DNA from: Hsuehochloa calcarea
Lineage: Eukaryota > Streptophyta > Magnoliopsida > Poales > Poaceae
Assembly: GCA_036346395.1 (NCBI GenBank)
Contig: CM070601.1
Span: 15,559,763-15,623,762, forward strand
Reading direction: 5' to 3'
DNA: 64,000 nt
Made by a program: the position numbers and the translations under genes. Shown in pieces: positions 32,104 to 43,700 of this stretch. The notes below the pieces were generated by a model. The model made no database searches. It saw only the letters and a program-made list of their open reading frames with translations, and was not told the DNA's origin. The number at the start of each line of letters is the position of its first letter. Positions within the stretch are counted from its first letter, which is position 1.

Positions 32104-32936
32104 GCAAACATCTCCGATAGTGATATAACATTGTCCCTAACATATATATACTACATTATCTTTAAAAATAGATGATTTTTAACATACTTTTCAACATTTA
32201 AATTTTATAATTTTCTTTTGAAACAGACACTAAAGCAAAGCTGCACGTAGGGTAGTTCTCTTCCAGGCGAAGCATTGAGGTATTCAACCAGTCGGCAGTC
32301 AGGCTCCAGCAAACTGTCTCTCGCCGACCTTCACTCTACGTACAACAGTATCCATGATCATAGCGACGAACAACAGATAACCACACCATGTTTGCAACAC
32401 ATAGAACAGCAAAAGAAACTGCAAGAGGACCGAAAAGCATGCAGCGTTCTCACATACCCAACATAACGTGATTGAGGATTCACAGCATCATACATTAGCG
32501 CTCTTTTTTAAGTAACAGTTACACAGCTGTTGCTAATTCGGACAAGATGAACGTGCACATTGATGTACAAAGTAACATCACATGCCACAGCATACATAAA
32601 ACTTTTCTGCAAAAGCACAGTACAATCCAAAGCGGAAATTAACATAGGGTTAGCAGCTTGACGTGGATACATACAAGAAAAATTATCCATGCTACCACAT
32701 CTGATGAAGATAAGGGTTTCCTCGAAGAGTCAACCAACAGGCTCAACAATGGCTTGCCTAGAAAGAATGCACGGTTTCCCTTCATGTTTGGAATGCACGG
32801 CTTCCCTTCATGTTTGGAATGCACGGCTTCCTTCATGATTGGTTGTATAGCATTCATTCCGGTCCTCCCCGAGAAATGCTCAAGGTAAAAAGGCATACGT
32901 TAGTAAATACTTGCAGCATGCCGGAGGTAAGTGCAG
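32104..32936. other. Spacer between direct repeats, with a 26 bp minisatellite
   Basis: 833 bp with no recognised gene. At 32768-32835 a 26 bp unit (GCACGGCTTCCCTTCATGTT plus TGGAAT) is repeated about 2.7 times. It has no PBS or coding blocks that would make A and B an LTR pair. Confidence 0.6.
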
Positions 32937-34166
32937 ACTGGAGTAAAATAGGCAGCCAGTAAACTTCTACTCCATTTCTTACGAGTCGCATCTCATGAGA
33001 ATATAATCACATCCTGAAATAGAGAGAAGAAATATTTTAGCAAAATGCTAGAAATACAATTTGGGGTGAAGGGCTTTCACACTTAATAATATTCATTACC
33101 AAAAAAGAACATATTGAAAATATTGATTGCTTCATGCTTACAGTGTTGAAAGTTGAAACATCTGATGGAATGAAACAATTGTTGACCATATGAAATTCAA
33201 CAGACATAATGAAAACACAATATCTAACCAATCCAGGTTTTCATAGATCCTTGTTAATTGTATCAAGTGGATGTGCACTATAGTTAAAAAGGTAGTGCAC
33301 AAAGTGGTGTACATTAAGGTATTTTTGACAAAAATTTTTTACAGAATTATAAAATCAACCAGAGTATTTTTGGGGACTAAAAAAAACTCTATAACCTAAA
33401 AATAACTAGTGGATCCTAAATTCAGCTGCCCCCTTTCTCTTCTCTTGTGCAGCAGATTCCAAGAATTTAGAAGATGGCATGCAACGCACACCCAAACAAT
33501 AAGAAGCGTTGGAAGATTCCTCCTGTGCGCTTAAGTTATGTATATCAAGTAGTTAATTTTAGAACTACAGTATGCGGCATGAGGGGCCATATAGGGGGAT
33601 CCACATGCTGGTAACGTATGCAATCAATACATCCTCTACAAAACTGAGCACCATCTTTCTCCCCTAAAACCACACTTGCCTTCCACTAGCCTAGCCTCAA
33701 GCTTCTTTGATATTTTCCCAATTTCTTAATTGTGAAATTCCAAACTAGTAATGGAACGGTCGATCCTTGATGGGTTGCACAGTACAGCTCTTATCAGAAT
33801 GGGTAAAACAGCTGAAAAATAAAGGTTGGGGCAGGTATATTCACAACCGACCCGCATACCTCTGCAGCAAGAGATTAGGCAAAGTAAAGAAGGCTAATTC
33901 GCTAGATCTGTTTGCTTCTAGATGCAACGAGGGACAGTAGTGCATGAACCATGAACTCTTGTTTCTGGATCTCAAACTGGTCAGGTCACTCAGATTCTCA
34001 GAAGTCAGAACTCAAAAGAACAGTTAGCACCGCATAAGCACCACAGGCAAACCGACTAAAATATAATATCTGTTTCATTACTTTCATGTATCATCATTGA
34101 TAACCGATGTAAACTTTGTTTACCAACGTTGCAAAAATGATCAGAAGTCATTTGCTTAAGGATTTG
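32937..34166. repeat. Direct repeat B (about 1.23 kb)
   Basis: Same orientation as repeat A, 2095 bases downstream. By eye the identity is high but clearly below that of the Copia LTR pair, so the duplication is not recent. Confidence 0.85.
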
Positions 34167-34257
34167 ACATACTATTAGTTGAGTACAATAAACATGAGCT
34201 ATTTAGTATGCATTATTCAAATATTTTTTTCAGTGCAGTTTAGACCAAGGTTATTGC

Positions 34258-35131
34258 GCTTATCGTAGGGGTAGCCCGCCGGCCCCAACGACCAGGCGAA
34301 GACCACAAGGAGGCCCCCGAGGGCCAAGGCCGAATGCGCGACTAGGGGCCCCCGAAGGACCCGAAAGAGGTGCGAAGGCCACCAAAGGGCCCGCGAGGCC
34401 CCAAAGGGCACCAAGCATACCTTCAGGGAGGCCCGAAGGAGGTGTGAAGGCCACCAAAGGGCCGCGAGGCCCAAAGCAGGAGGCGCGACTAAGGGCCCCC
34501 GGAGGGCACCAAGCATACCTTCGGGGAGACCCCGAAGAAGGCACGAAGGCCACCAAAAAGCCCACGGAGCCCAAGGCAAGAGGCGTAACTAGGGGACCCC
34601 AGAGGGCACCAAGCATACCCTCAGGGAGGCTCCGAAGGAGGCGTGAGGGCCCAGTGAAGGCACACTCCACTTCATGAAATGTACCGGGAAGGCCGAAGGG
34701 TGCGAAAAGGCTGTCAAACACCTCGGGTCCCGGAGCGAGGAGGCCCCCGGGATCCCTGCCCGGGGCCACCTCGTGAGCACCTAGCACGGTGCGAAGGGAG
34801 ACTAGTACAAGTGGACCGCGCGTACCAGCCGAATGGACTTGGTCCAAGAAGATCTACCATAGACCGAAGGCTACGCGTAGGAAGAGGAAAAGCCACCGCG
34901 GCCCCTACGGGCATAGAGTCTTTCTATGGGTAGAACTGTAATCTGGTGTACCCTAGTCGGAAGGCTATAAATAGCCGTCTCTCCATGTAATAGAGGAGGA
35001 CCTTTTTTCAAGACAATTAATACATATTTATTCCTCTTGGCATCGTTCCCCTTTTCCGAGGATCCCCAGGTTCCCCTCGCCGTAACCGGGGTCCCCTTTC
35101 TTATACTGTCTGATCTTTTTGCTACGACAAC
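34258..35131 (+). mobile_element. X repeat copy 2 (LTR-like or MULE-like, GC-rich)
   Basis: 874 bp starting GCTTATCGTAGGGG and ending GCTACGACAAC, homologous to copy 1 in the opposite orientation. A TATAAATAG box at about 34965 is followed by CTCCATGTAATAGAGGAGG, an LTR-style promoter. It is flanked by GGTTATTGC (34249-34257) and GCTTATTGC (35132-35140), an 8-of-9 match. A 9 bp duplication would point to a Mutator-type element and conflicts with the LTR reading. Confidence 0.55.
34400..34640. repeat. About 100 bp tandem repeat in X copy 2
   Basis: Units beginning AGGGCACCAAGCATACC recur at about 34404, 34505 and 34602, each followed by CGAAGGAGG or CGAAGAAGG and AAGGCCACCAAA. Confidence 0.8.
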
Positions 35132-35792
35132 GCTTATTGCAAAAAACAATACTTTCAATTACGAAACACATTTATCAGGAAATATGGGTGATGCCCTGTT
35201 CATTAGTCAATGCTGTATTGGGAATCCGGGAACCTGTCCAACACTAGTTCAGGATAAGATGAGCAATAACGTATTGCCAGAGCTTATAATGTCTGAGGAA
35301 GATGGGATTCAGAATTGAGTTCCATTGTACCACCAGTCAAGCAATGTACTCAAGATCATGTAAATTGTAAACTGAGCCAGGAAGCTTGGTATATACCACT
35401 AGGTAGAACAGCAAAAGCCAGGAATATAATTAGCAGTAAGCCAAAACAAACAGCGTTGCAATACCTCCACACAAGTTCACATTCAATTCAATAACAATAT
35501 AACTGAAATATTAACATAAGCTAAACCTAAACGGTCCACATCAACTCTCTCGAAATATTTAACTCGTGTTGTTTACTACAATGTGTGTTGATAGTGGTGA
35601 GCTTTTGATGACAGTGCCACAAGTATGCGAGAATAAGGTTGGAGCAATCGCTAGAAGGAAAGTGACCAAACCTTGGCAAGTTGGCATAGTGAACAGCAAC
35701 TGCAGAAAATAACTAGACAAACATTGGATTTAGTGTAATGTGAAATTTACCTCTCACAGATGGAATTTCCGAAATGCCACTCCCTTCATAGC
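35132..35792. other. 3' flank of the F-box gene; no other gene seen
   Basis: AT-rich sequence with no domain-bearing frame. The 93-codon plus frame ending at 35318 straddles the X element boundary and is not a gene. The stretch probably includes the 3' UTR of the F-box gene. Confidence 0.5.
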
Positions 35793-37022
35793 TTAGAATG
35801 AGTTCATCTCAAGGCTATAAGTCCTCCGTTTGAGAAGCATCCTCACTGCTGTCCGATACGGCTCCTCAAAGGTATCTGAAACCCAGCATCCACCCGCCGA
35901 CCCAGAAGCGCCACTCCCAACTGTGTCCCTTGTTGCCTCCTCACTCGGCTTGATGGCCACCAGTGTCGCTCCATTCAGCACCAAGCCCCCGGGCAGCTCA
36001 ATGTGCGGTGCGTACCACAGCCGCATGCTAAGCGCAGGCATGAGCGTCCGGTGTGAGCCCCCAGATGCCGATACTGGCCTGACCCGCAGCTCCTGCAGTT
36101 GCCACTTGTCCATGGTGAGCACTCCCTGCCCATCGGCGTCCGTCAGGTCCAAGCTCTCCAGCGTTGTGTGGTCGGCAATAATCGGCTGCAGCAAGTAATG
36201 CCGTGCCGACGCCGCAATCAGCGAGCTGATGGTCCACACCACCCGCAGCTTCAGCCCCCCGTTTGTGTAGAACGACTCCGGTATACTCCCTGACTCGCCA
36301 GACTCGCCACAGTCAGCAGCCGGAGCTGTGCCCGCACCGTCCTTGCGAGCGGAAGACGGCGAGGCAGAGGCCGCACCGAGGATGACGCAGCTGCCGAGCG
36401 TGGACCCGAAGTCGGCCTTCCACTTGAGCAGCACGCCGTCGTCCATGCCGAGCTCGCCGGCTGGGAGCTCGATGCGCAGGCGGCGGAGCTCCTTGAAGGA
36501 GCGGAGCACCTCCGATGGCGAGTGGTGTGACACATCGCCAGGAGGCGGCGAAGAGTAGGGGGAGGAGGGGTGGCGGGAGGAGGACGACGCGGATGCTTGG
36601 AAGACGGAGGCGGAGTTGGCGGGGGAGAGGATCTGGCCGAGCGCCTGGATGGGCTTGACGATGCCGCCGATCACGATGCGCGCGATCTGGGAGAAGACGG
36701 TACGCGCGCGCGCGGAGGCCGTTGAGGAGGAGGGCGCGGACGGGGAGGAGGGCGCGGACGGGGAGGAGGAGGAGGCGAGGTCGTCGGGGATAACGCAGTC
36801 GACGCGGACGAGGACGGAGTCCACGAGGGGGACGAGGGCGTGGAAGCGGCGTGAGACGAGGGAGCAGCGGCCGAGCGCCTTGACGTCGCCGATGCGGTTG
36901 ACGATGACGAGGAGGAGCGGGTCGGGGAGGCGGTCGAAGTGGTCATCGCCGGCGGCCGAGAGCCGGTGGTCATCGCCGGGCTCGCAGCGCCAGCGGCGGG
37001 ATCCCGCGGGATCTTCGGCCAT
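35793..37022 (-). CDS. F-box protein (single exon)
   Basis: 409 residues, intronless. An F-box lies near residues 28-75 (HFDRLPDPLLLVIVNRIGDV, KALGRCSLVSRRFHALV), followed by a Ser/Ala-rich linker. A leucine-rich C-terminal half follows (LRSFKELRRLRIELPAGEL, GLKLRVVWTISSLIAASARH, LESLDLTDADGQGVL, LSMRLWYAPHIELPGGLVLNG), ending EPYRTAVRMLLKRRTYSLEM. This matches the plant F-box family of the At5g46170/At4g18380 type. The F-box would bind SKP1/ASK in an SCF ubiquitin ligase and the C-terminal half would recruit an unknown target. I chose the ATG at 37022 (MAEDPAG): the frame is open for 31 codons further upstream, but that stretch (MCKLSAFPLS...) looks like 5' UTR and is not family-like. GC is very high, as usual for single-exon grass genes. 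Confidence 0.85.
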   Translation of the reverse strand: MAEDPAGSRRWRCEPGDDHRLSAAGDDHFDRLPDPLLLVIVNRIGDVKALGRCSLVSRRFHALVPLVDSVLVRVDCVIPDDLASSSSPSAPSSPSAPSSSTASARARTVFSQIARIVIGGIVKPIQALGQILSPANSASVFQASASSSSRHPSSPYSSPPPGDVSHHSPSEVLRSFKELRRLRIELPAGELGMDDGVLLKWKADFGSTLGSCVILGAASASPSSARKDGAGTAPAADCGESGESGSIPESFYTNGGLKLRVVWTISSLIAASARHYLLQPIIADHTTLESLDLTDADGQGVLTMDKWQLQELRVRPVSASGGSHRTLMPALSMRLWYAPHIELPGGLVLNGATLVAIKPSEEATRDTVGSGASGSAGGCWVSDTFEEPYRTAVRMLLKRRTYSLEMNSF

Positions 37023-38034
37023 CTGCGACGTGGGAGACCGGATCTGGAGGGGGGCGTGGCCGCGTGGGAGGCGACGAGGAGCGGTAGAGAGGGGGAAGGC
37101 GGACAGCTTGCACACTCTTATTTTTGTTTGGGAAAATGCAGTGTAGCCCCTGAACCTTCCTGAAATAACGGTGATATGTAGAGTTCTCCCTTTAAAAATC
37201 CAATTTTGTCAGTTTTGAGATAGAAACTCTCCAGGTTTTGTCGGTGCGAAATCTATGAACCACAATCACCTCTCAGCATAAACTAGGCTCAACAAATTGT
37301 AAATTTATAGCTCGATTTTTTGGCATGACATAGTATAGATATTCTTCTGTTGATAAAGACAAAAAGTGTCAACAATTATTAACTTTTATTAAGACTAATT
37401 ATATTTTCTTTTCTTCTTGGTCTAATCAGGTGTAAGATCTCCGTTTGGAGTAGATTCGTTCAAAATTTGAACAGTGTTATGTAACATTCATGCGAAATAT
37501 TTGTGAAATTTCTGCTTTCCGAATGGGTCATGAATGGGAAGAAGCTGAAGGTTGCCGACGACAGTTGACAGGAACGGTGGTTCTGCAGTGCACGCACAGT
37601 GGCCAGGACCTTTTTCTGGGTTCTCTCATCTCCGTGCATTTCTTTACTCCTTTCCTTTGCGAGAGGCAGCTTTCGGGCGTACAGATTAGGACCGATGCGC
37701 TTTGACATCTCGGCCTCTCGGGGGGGCGCTGCTGCGGCACAGGCGCGGGGTGGCAAAATGACGGGTTTTTGGTCTTTTCGGGTGGGATTCTGTTGAAAAG
37801 GGTGGTGGTCTGGTGGTCACCGGCCAGTTGCTGCGGCCTGCAGACGCTATGCTCGCAAGAAGATGCCTTCTTGCCTGCTGGGACGGCAACCGCGCGGGCA
37901 AAGCTGGTTATAGTTAGCAGGATTCTCTCTTGGTTTATTTTTATACCAGGTGCTCGGAATCTAAACCGTGTAGACCGTACAGAAATAATATATTTTTAGT
38001 ACATAAAGCGAATCAAGTAATTAAAAAAATGATG
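37023..38034. other. F-box gene 5' flank; no other gene seen
   Basis: 37023-37130 is the GC-rich leader of the F-box gene. The remainder has several overlapping short frames on both strands with no domain. GC is raised at 37650-37900 without a coding signature. Confidence 0.45.

Positions 38035-38086
<52 letters not shown>
38035..38086. repeat. (TA)n microsatellite
   Basis: About 25 uninterrupted AT/TA dinucleotides. Confidence 0.95.
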
Positions 38087-38089
<3 letters not shown>

Positions 38090-38371
38090 TATTATATTAA
38101 TGAAACATAGTATAATAAGAACTTCGTACAACAATTATGAAAATAAATGTTAGCAAACAATATCTTCCTATAGTTTAATTCAGTACCTATACCTACACAA
38201 AAGATATCGTTGCTTATTGCAGTTATTTACTGACGGGCGCAACAAAGTTTTCCACAAAATGGAATCATGACTATTCGTAAAATACACGATAGGGTCTGGC
38301 ATAAATTATATTTTTCTTGTTCAGTAGTACCTTTTTCATTTAGCAAACAAGGTAATTTTGTATGACATGTC

Positions 38372-38378
<7 letters not shown>

Positions 38379-38424
<46 letters not shown>
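38379..38424. repeat. (TA)n microsatellite, left border of the Micron-like element
   Basis: An almost pure TA dinucleotide run ending at TATAAGCC. Confidence 0.95.
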
Positions 38425-38426
<2 letters not shown>

Positions 38427-38793
38427 CCTTTTTCCTACTCCCGGGAGTAGTTACTCCCTATTCCGTATCTCACAACGTAGGCAGTATTTTGCGCAACCGA
38501 GAGTATGTATGTGTAGTATACGAGTATATAAGACCACCTAGGTGGTATTTACACCTTTTCAGAGGTGGTATGTATAATTTTTTTGACATACTCCTTTTTA
38601 GCGTGAATATGAAGGTAGTTATAAAATATGCTAAAAACTACGAACTCTCTTACAAATTTTTCATATAATTTGCATTGGAGTATCTTATAATTAGTATATG
38701 AGTATACCCAAAGTGATAAATGAGTATGTCAAGTTGTTTTAGGTGGTATATAAAAGGTGAAATGCTTCTGGGGAGTAGAAAGTATTAATCCTC
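38425..38793. mobile_element. Micron-like element between two (TA)n tracts
   Basis: A 369 bp unique body is bounded on both sides by (TA)n (38379-38424 and 38794-38819). The ends are weakly inverted: CTACTCCCGGGAGTAG near 38435, and GGGGAGTAGAAAG near 38772. Internally, ACCACCTAGGTGGTATTTAC is echoed by TTAGGTGGTATATAAAAGG. Rice Micron elements are a few hundred bases long and sit inside TA microsatellites without normal target duplications, so structure and size fit. I could not compare the sequence. Confidence 0.55.
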
Positions 38794-38819
38794 TATATAT
38801 ATATATATATATATATATT
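38794..38819. repeat. (TA)n microsatellite, right border of the Micron-like element
   Basis: About 12 TA dinucleotides. Confidence 0.9.
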
Positions 38820-40790
38820 TGTGCTACAAACTGCTTTGGTGTCTAGATAGATGGGCATTTTCTCCTAACACAAACCGACACATTTTTACAGACTCTGACG
38901 CGCGCGTACACAGACCCATCTGCACGCTTGGTTGGTGAAGCCGCCTTTGCTGCGTGTGCCGTGGCTCGCGAGAATCACACATCACAAACAGCTCAACCAG
39001 CAAGTAGTAGTGGGGAAGCGAGCTGAACGGTGGCTGGTCGTTTGGTAGGACGCGTCCTGGCAATGTCGAGGGCACAGGTCGCTGCTTCATCTCAACTCGA
39101 GCCTGACAGCTCACATTTACGTGTATATTCATTCGATCATACTCGAGGTGGCTGGACTTGGACGTCGTCGGGCTCAAGATCGAGCTGCTCCGGTTGGACG
39201 CCACCCATCCACCGTCCATTCCGAATTCGTTGAAATCATTCAGGCTATAATGTAACTGTCTTGATGATGAACAATTAATACTAGTACAACGCAGTCATGA
39301 TTTTTATGAAATAATGGATGATGTGAGGTTCGGGTGCGCTGTTTCAGTTCCACCTCGGTAGCTTACAGTGTTATATGCGCAACTGCTAAGGCTGAGCTTG
39401 ATTCGGAAATGATGCCGCAACGAGCAATAATTCCAAGGCCAGCAGCAAGCAAATAAGGGCCACCCTTTTTACGTTCCCCTTTGTTCCTCTTCCCTTTTCA
39501 TTTGCGATCCTCTTATCCACACCACGCATCAACCAATGTCAAATGGCCATGCTACTGTTCTTTTTTTAAAAGATGCCATGCTACTGTTCTGGTGCTGCGA
39601 CATCAATCTAGTGCAGAATCAAATGAGAAAAGGTGTTGCCAACGGGATAGGGATAACTATGAATCAAATTCCAACACAAGAAGAACGGACCGGGTTTGTT
39701 CCGGTACTAGTGTGTGTTGTTAAATCGTCCGAAATCGTGCTTCAAGCACACAGAAAGCCTTAGAATCTCACTCACTCACTCACTATTAATGGGCTGGGTT
39801 TATAGTCACCATACATCGGAAATAGATGGATCTATAATGTCACGTATTAGAAACCAATCTCCACCGTTCGATCAAAAAATAAAACTAAGTCAACTGATAC
39901 ATTGTTGCTACACTATTTTCACTACAGTAAATATTTCCCGATCAAAAAGCAAAGCTCCAGATCAACTGATACCCAATAACAGATCACTGTTCAAACAGTG
40001 ATCATCTGCAGCAGCATGATCAGGATCCCCATACATCACATACAAAGTACACAAAGCAAATGTAGCATAAAGCATGGGCTCTATTTTAGCAAACGATGCG
40101 CACGTCCTATTTCACTAAATATTTATGTTTGTGTTTGTGCGGACGGGCTAACAAACATCAATGTGCTATCTAAATAATCTAAATCTATTATCGGGCGAAA
40201 GGTTGCTTTTGGATATTATTATATCCAAAGTTTACCAGCTGTTCTATAAAATGGACCCCATAGCTGAGCATATCCAAATCTAATTGAACCGAGTTTTTTT
40301 TAATAACAGGTCAAAACCCAATAAACTCATGTGCTAATCTGCCAACTATTATTGTACAAAAGGGGGAAAATAATCTACTACATTCTAGCCATATAAGGGA
40401 AGGAATCAGGGTTGTGAAGGTGGTGTTTAAACTTTTAAGCCTATAGGATGGGGAACAGCAGGAAAAAGAAGGCAATCTTTTACATGTAATTTGGCCACTC
40501 TACGTCTCAATCTCATCGAGGAAAACAAAATTGCCTAAAAAATAAGCCGCACAAGGAGCTGGTAGTTGACCGACAGGACTCCATCCACTGGTACCTAAAT
40601 TCGCAAGCGCAAGATACGTTAGAAATGAAGAGCATTAAAGCAAATAAATCAGGAAGATCAACAGCGTAATTACCGGAGCAAACATGTATTTCCACATGAA
40701 ACATAGAATCACCCATAAGAATATCTTTGTACCGATTGGCAAAATATGGATACATTGTTAAATAGCTTCTGAAGACTTCCGCATAAAAAC
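38820..40790. other. No recognised gene (spacer before the UBP23 3' end)
   Basis: Open frames here (for example 38824-39219 minus and 39481-39763 plus) have no domain, no splice context and no coding-like composition. A short duplication of CATGCTACTGTTCT occurs near 39550 and 39580. The part closest to 40790 probably holds the UBP23 3' UTR. Confidence 0.5.
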
Positions 40791-43700
40791 TTAAGCGTCC
40801 AGTGAAAATTTGTCATGGTAGTACGATCTCAGGGATTGAATGAGTTGTTCCCTCAGTGACTCTGGAATTTTTTGCCTAAATATTCTTCCAGAATCACTTA
40901 TTAGCTGCTTTCTGCATTACACAAGAAAAATATACAATATTAGACCCATTGAATGATGTAAACAACCCACCCAGAAATGTAATGATGATCATATAAGTAA
41001 TCACAAATAATGGAAAGGAAAAAGCCCATCCATGGTCTCTCAACTCTTTCGATCGTCTAATTTCCGTCCCTCGAGTGCAACAACGTTTTGAACCCGTCGG
41101 ACAACTGTCAAAACCAGGGCACATAACCCCCTCCGGCTGGCAAAAGGTGGTTTTGACCAACTTTAACCCACGTGGCTTGCCTAGTCGGATCCGACCAAAA
41201 GACTTGAGGACCACAGATGGACATTTTCCTAATGGAAATGCAAATTCATATTTGGCATATGCTATGTGATGGCACTTCTGAACAGGGGGAAAAATCATGG
41301 CCGGTTACCAGCGGTAACCGGTCTTACCGGTGAGGACCGGGAGAACCAATCCCAGATAGTTTCTTTCCGGTTTAGTAAATTAAAATTTCAATTTTCAAAA
41401 TTCGACTGGTTTTTAAGCAAATTCATGCTAATTTCATCTGGAATTTTTCCGGGAATTCCGGTAACCGGCCGATTACCGTTACCGCCAGCCGGCCGGGATT
41501 CCCTCCGGAAACGGTTTTTTGATCCTTGCTTCTAAACGATAACTTAGCCGGGAAACCAGAAGGTACTACATTGTGGCCGCACCACCAATAAACTTCTCCC
41601 ACTGGCAGGCATCAAGAACATAGACTAGTCCAAAAACATCTCAAAAATATTTGAGCTTATTAAGATTTAAGACCTTACATATAAGAAATGAACTAAAGGC
41701 AACTTTAGAATATCAAGAGGCAAATATCATGCAATCAAGTCTAGCAATGTTCTGTGTACAGCAACCTTAATGACAGTGATAAGAATTAAAATGGAAACAA
41801 TTAAAGAATAATAACACTTGAACTGCAACCACGCAGTACAACAATGGCACAAGTAAATCATCTGGCTTAGTGGAGTAATAAAGAATCCTAATAATGCAAT
41901 AATAACTGTGGATAAATGTTACATTGTGCCATGCAGAACATTAAGGAAATATTTCCATATATAAAGATCTCATGGGCAAAAGAAAAATAGAAAAGAAGCA
42001 TAAGAACCATCCCAATATATAAATATCTCATAATCAAAAGAAAAATAAAATTGAAGCATGAAAACATCAGAGCAAAGCAAAGCGGTTTCACCTCAATGCA
42101 TCACTATCTTGAGGCATGCCTGTATTTTGTACACACCGCCTCTTTTCGGAACGCATGAAATTACAGACAAGATCCACCCAACCAGACGACCGAAGCTCAG
42201 AAGATGCTGATTCAGCAAGCCTGAATAGTTTAATAAACAAAACATGCAGTAAGCATTATGAAATTACTACAGCTCATAAAATGAATTAACACCAACACAT
42301 GAAAGAAGCTATCCTGCATCCAAATTTTTTTGGGGGGATTGGGGGGCACTCGAGATAAAAGATAAATCTTGTAAAATAGGGAAGCATCCAGTGCAAATAT
42401 GCTAACTCAGTAACTAGCATATGGGTCACTGGATGAGGCTAGGATGGATCAAATTTAGAGGGATTTGAAAGGATTGAGAGCCTTCATGCATTATTTCTCA
42501 ATCTCGAGGGTCTTACTCGCAAAGTATCCATCCATGTCACTCTGAATCCAGTCCATTCAAGCATCATGCAAAGTTAGCACCCTGTAAGTTGATACTTTCT
42601 ACTGACGATAGACTTAAAGGAACCAAATTCCATTCTGGCTTGGTTTGCAACATCCACCAACCTATGATGCACGGACACGGACTAGCCTGTTTCCACGTGT
42701 CCATGCATCAGAGTCACCAACTATCCATTTGTAAAGCAACTTAATGAAACTTACCATAGATATTACTAGTTTGCAATGCAATTTTTAATTTCTAACAATG
42801 TGCTAACCAAGGTAGCACAAAATTTGCTACGTTTAACATATCTGCATAGTATTCTATATGAAGTGGATTCAGTTTAAAATAGTGAAATCAAAATCAGTCA
42901 GTGATTCAACATGGAAGGTGTGTAATGTCTCAAAACTGCAAGAGAAAAAGAAAGCAACTGAATGGGCATTATTGTTTCATGGAAAGAAATACAAATAGCA
43001 ATAGCAACATACTGTCATTAGAGACTTACATTTCCTTAAACTCCCCTTCTTCAAGATGGCGTTTCAAGCATGCACTGTCCTTGGCTGAAGCCACCACATC
43101 CTTTACCAAGTTAGCAGACACTTCATGGTGTAAAACTGAACTTTTAGAATTTTCCGAACTACAAATTTTCTTATCCAATGTTGAGATAATGGTACTAGAT
43201 GAGTGTTCAGAATATTGTTCAGCACATGTGGCCTTACCATCACTGGTCTCTTGTAAATCAGTGAAACAAATTGGATGTCCATTTCCATTTGTATCCTGCA
43301 ACATTCTTTGTGAATTAACATCCATCGTATCACAAGAAATACTACTGCTATCATTCCTTTTACTTGGTTCTGCAGATTTTCCAGACTCACACCCATCCGG
43401 TTCTGACAGTGTTATACCCTCATTAACTTCTGGCTTATTTCTCGAAATGTGGTTTGCTTTGCCATTTGATGTAACCTTTTCTGTTCCAGTATTCTTTAAG
43501 TGGATCGGCTTAATATGTGGACCTGGTGCAATCTTGCCATTCTTCAGGGGTAGTGGTGCAATACCTTTAGTAGAACATGACCCATTCTGTTTTACTAATG
43601 GTATCTTCAGGGGCTCACTAGATGTGACATTTGATATGCCATTTCCATTGATGTTGGAAGATTTAATTGCACTAGAAGAGTAACCATTTGTACTAGGCTT

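Noticed and set aside
30842..34166. Repeats A and B as the LTRs of one retrotransposon
   Set aside because: No PBS after A, no PPT before B, and the flanks do not form a target duplication.
38824..39219. A 131-codon minus-strand frame
   Set aside because: No domain, no splice context and no family resemblance.
40894..41298. A 134-codon minus-strand frame near the UBP23 3' end
   Set aside because: It spans the Mutator-type MITE and intron sequence and overlaps the true last exon only at its tail.
42901..43683. A 260-codon plus-strand frame
   Set aside because: It is the antisense shadow of UBP23 exon 6, which has matching splice sites and family similarity on the minus strand.
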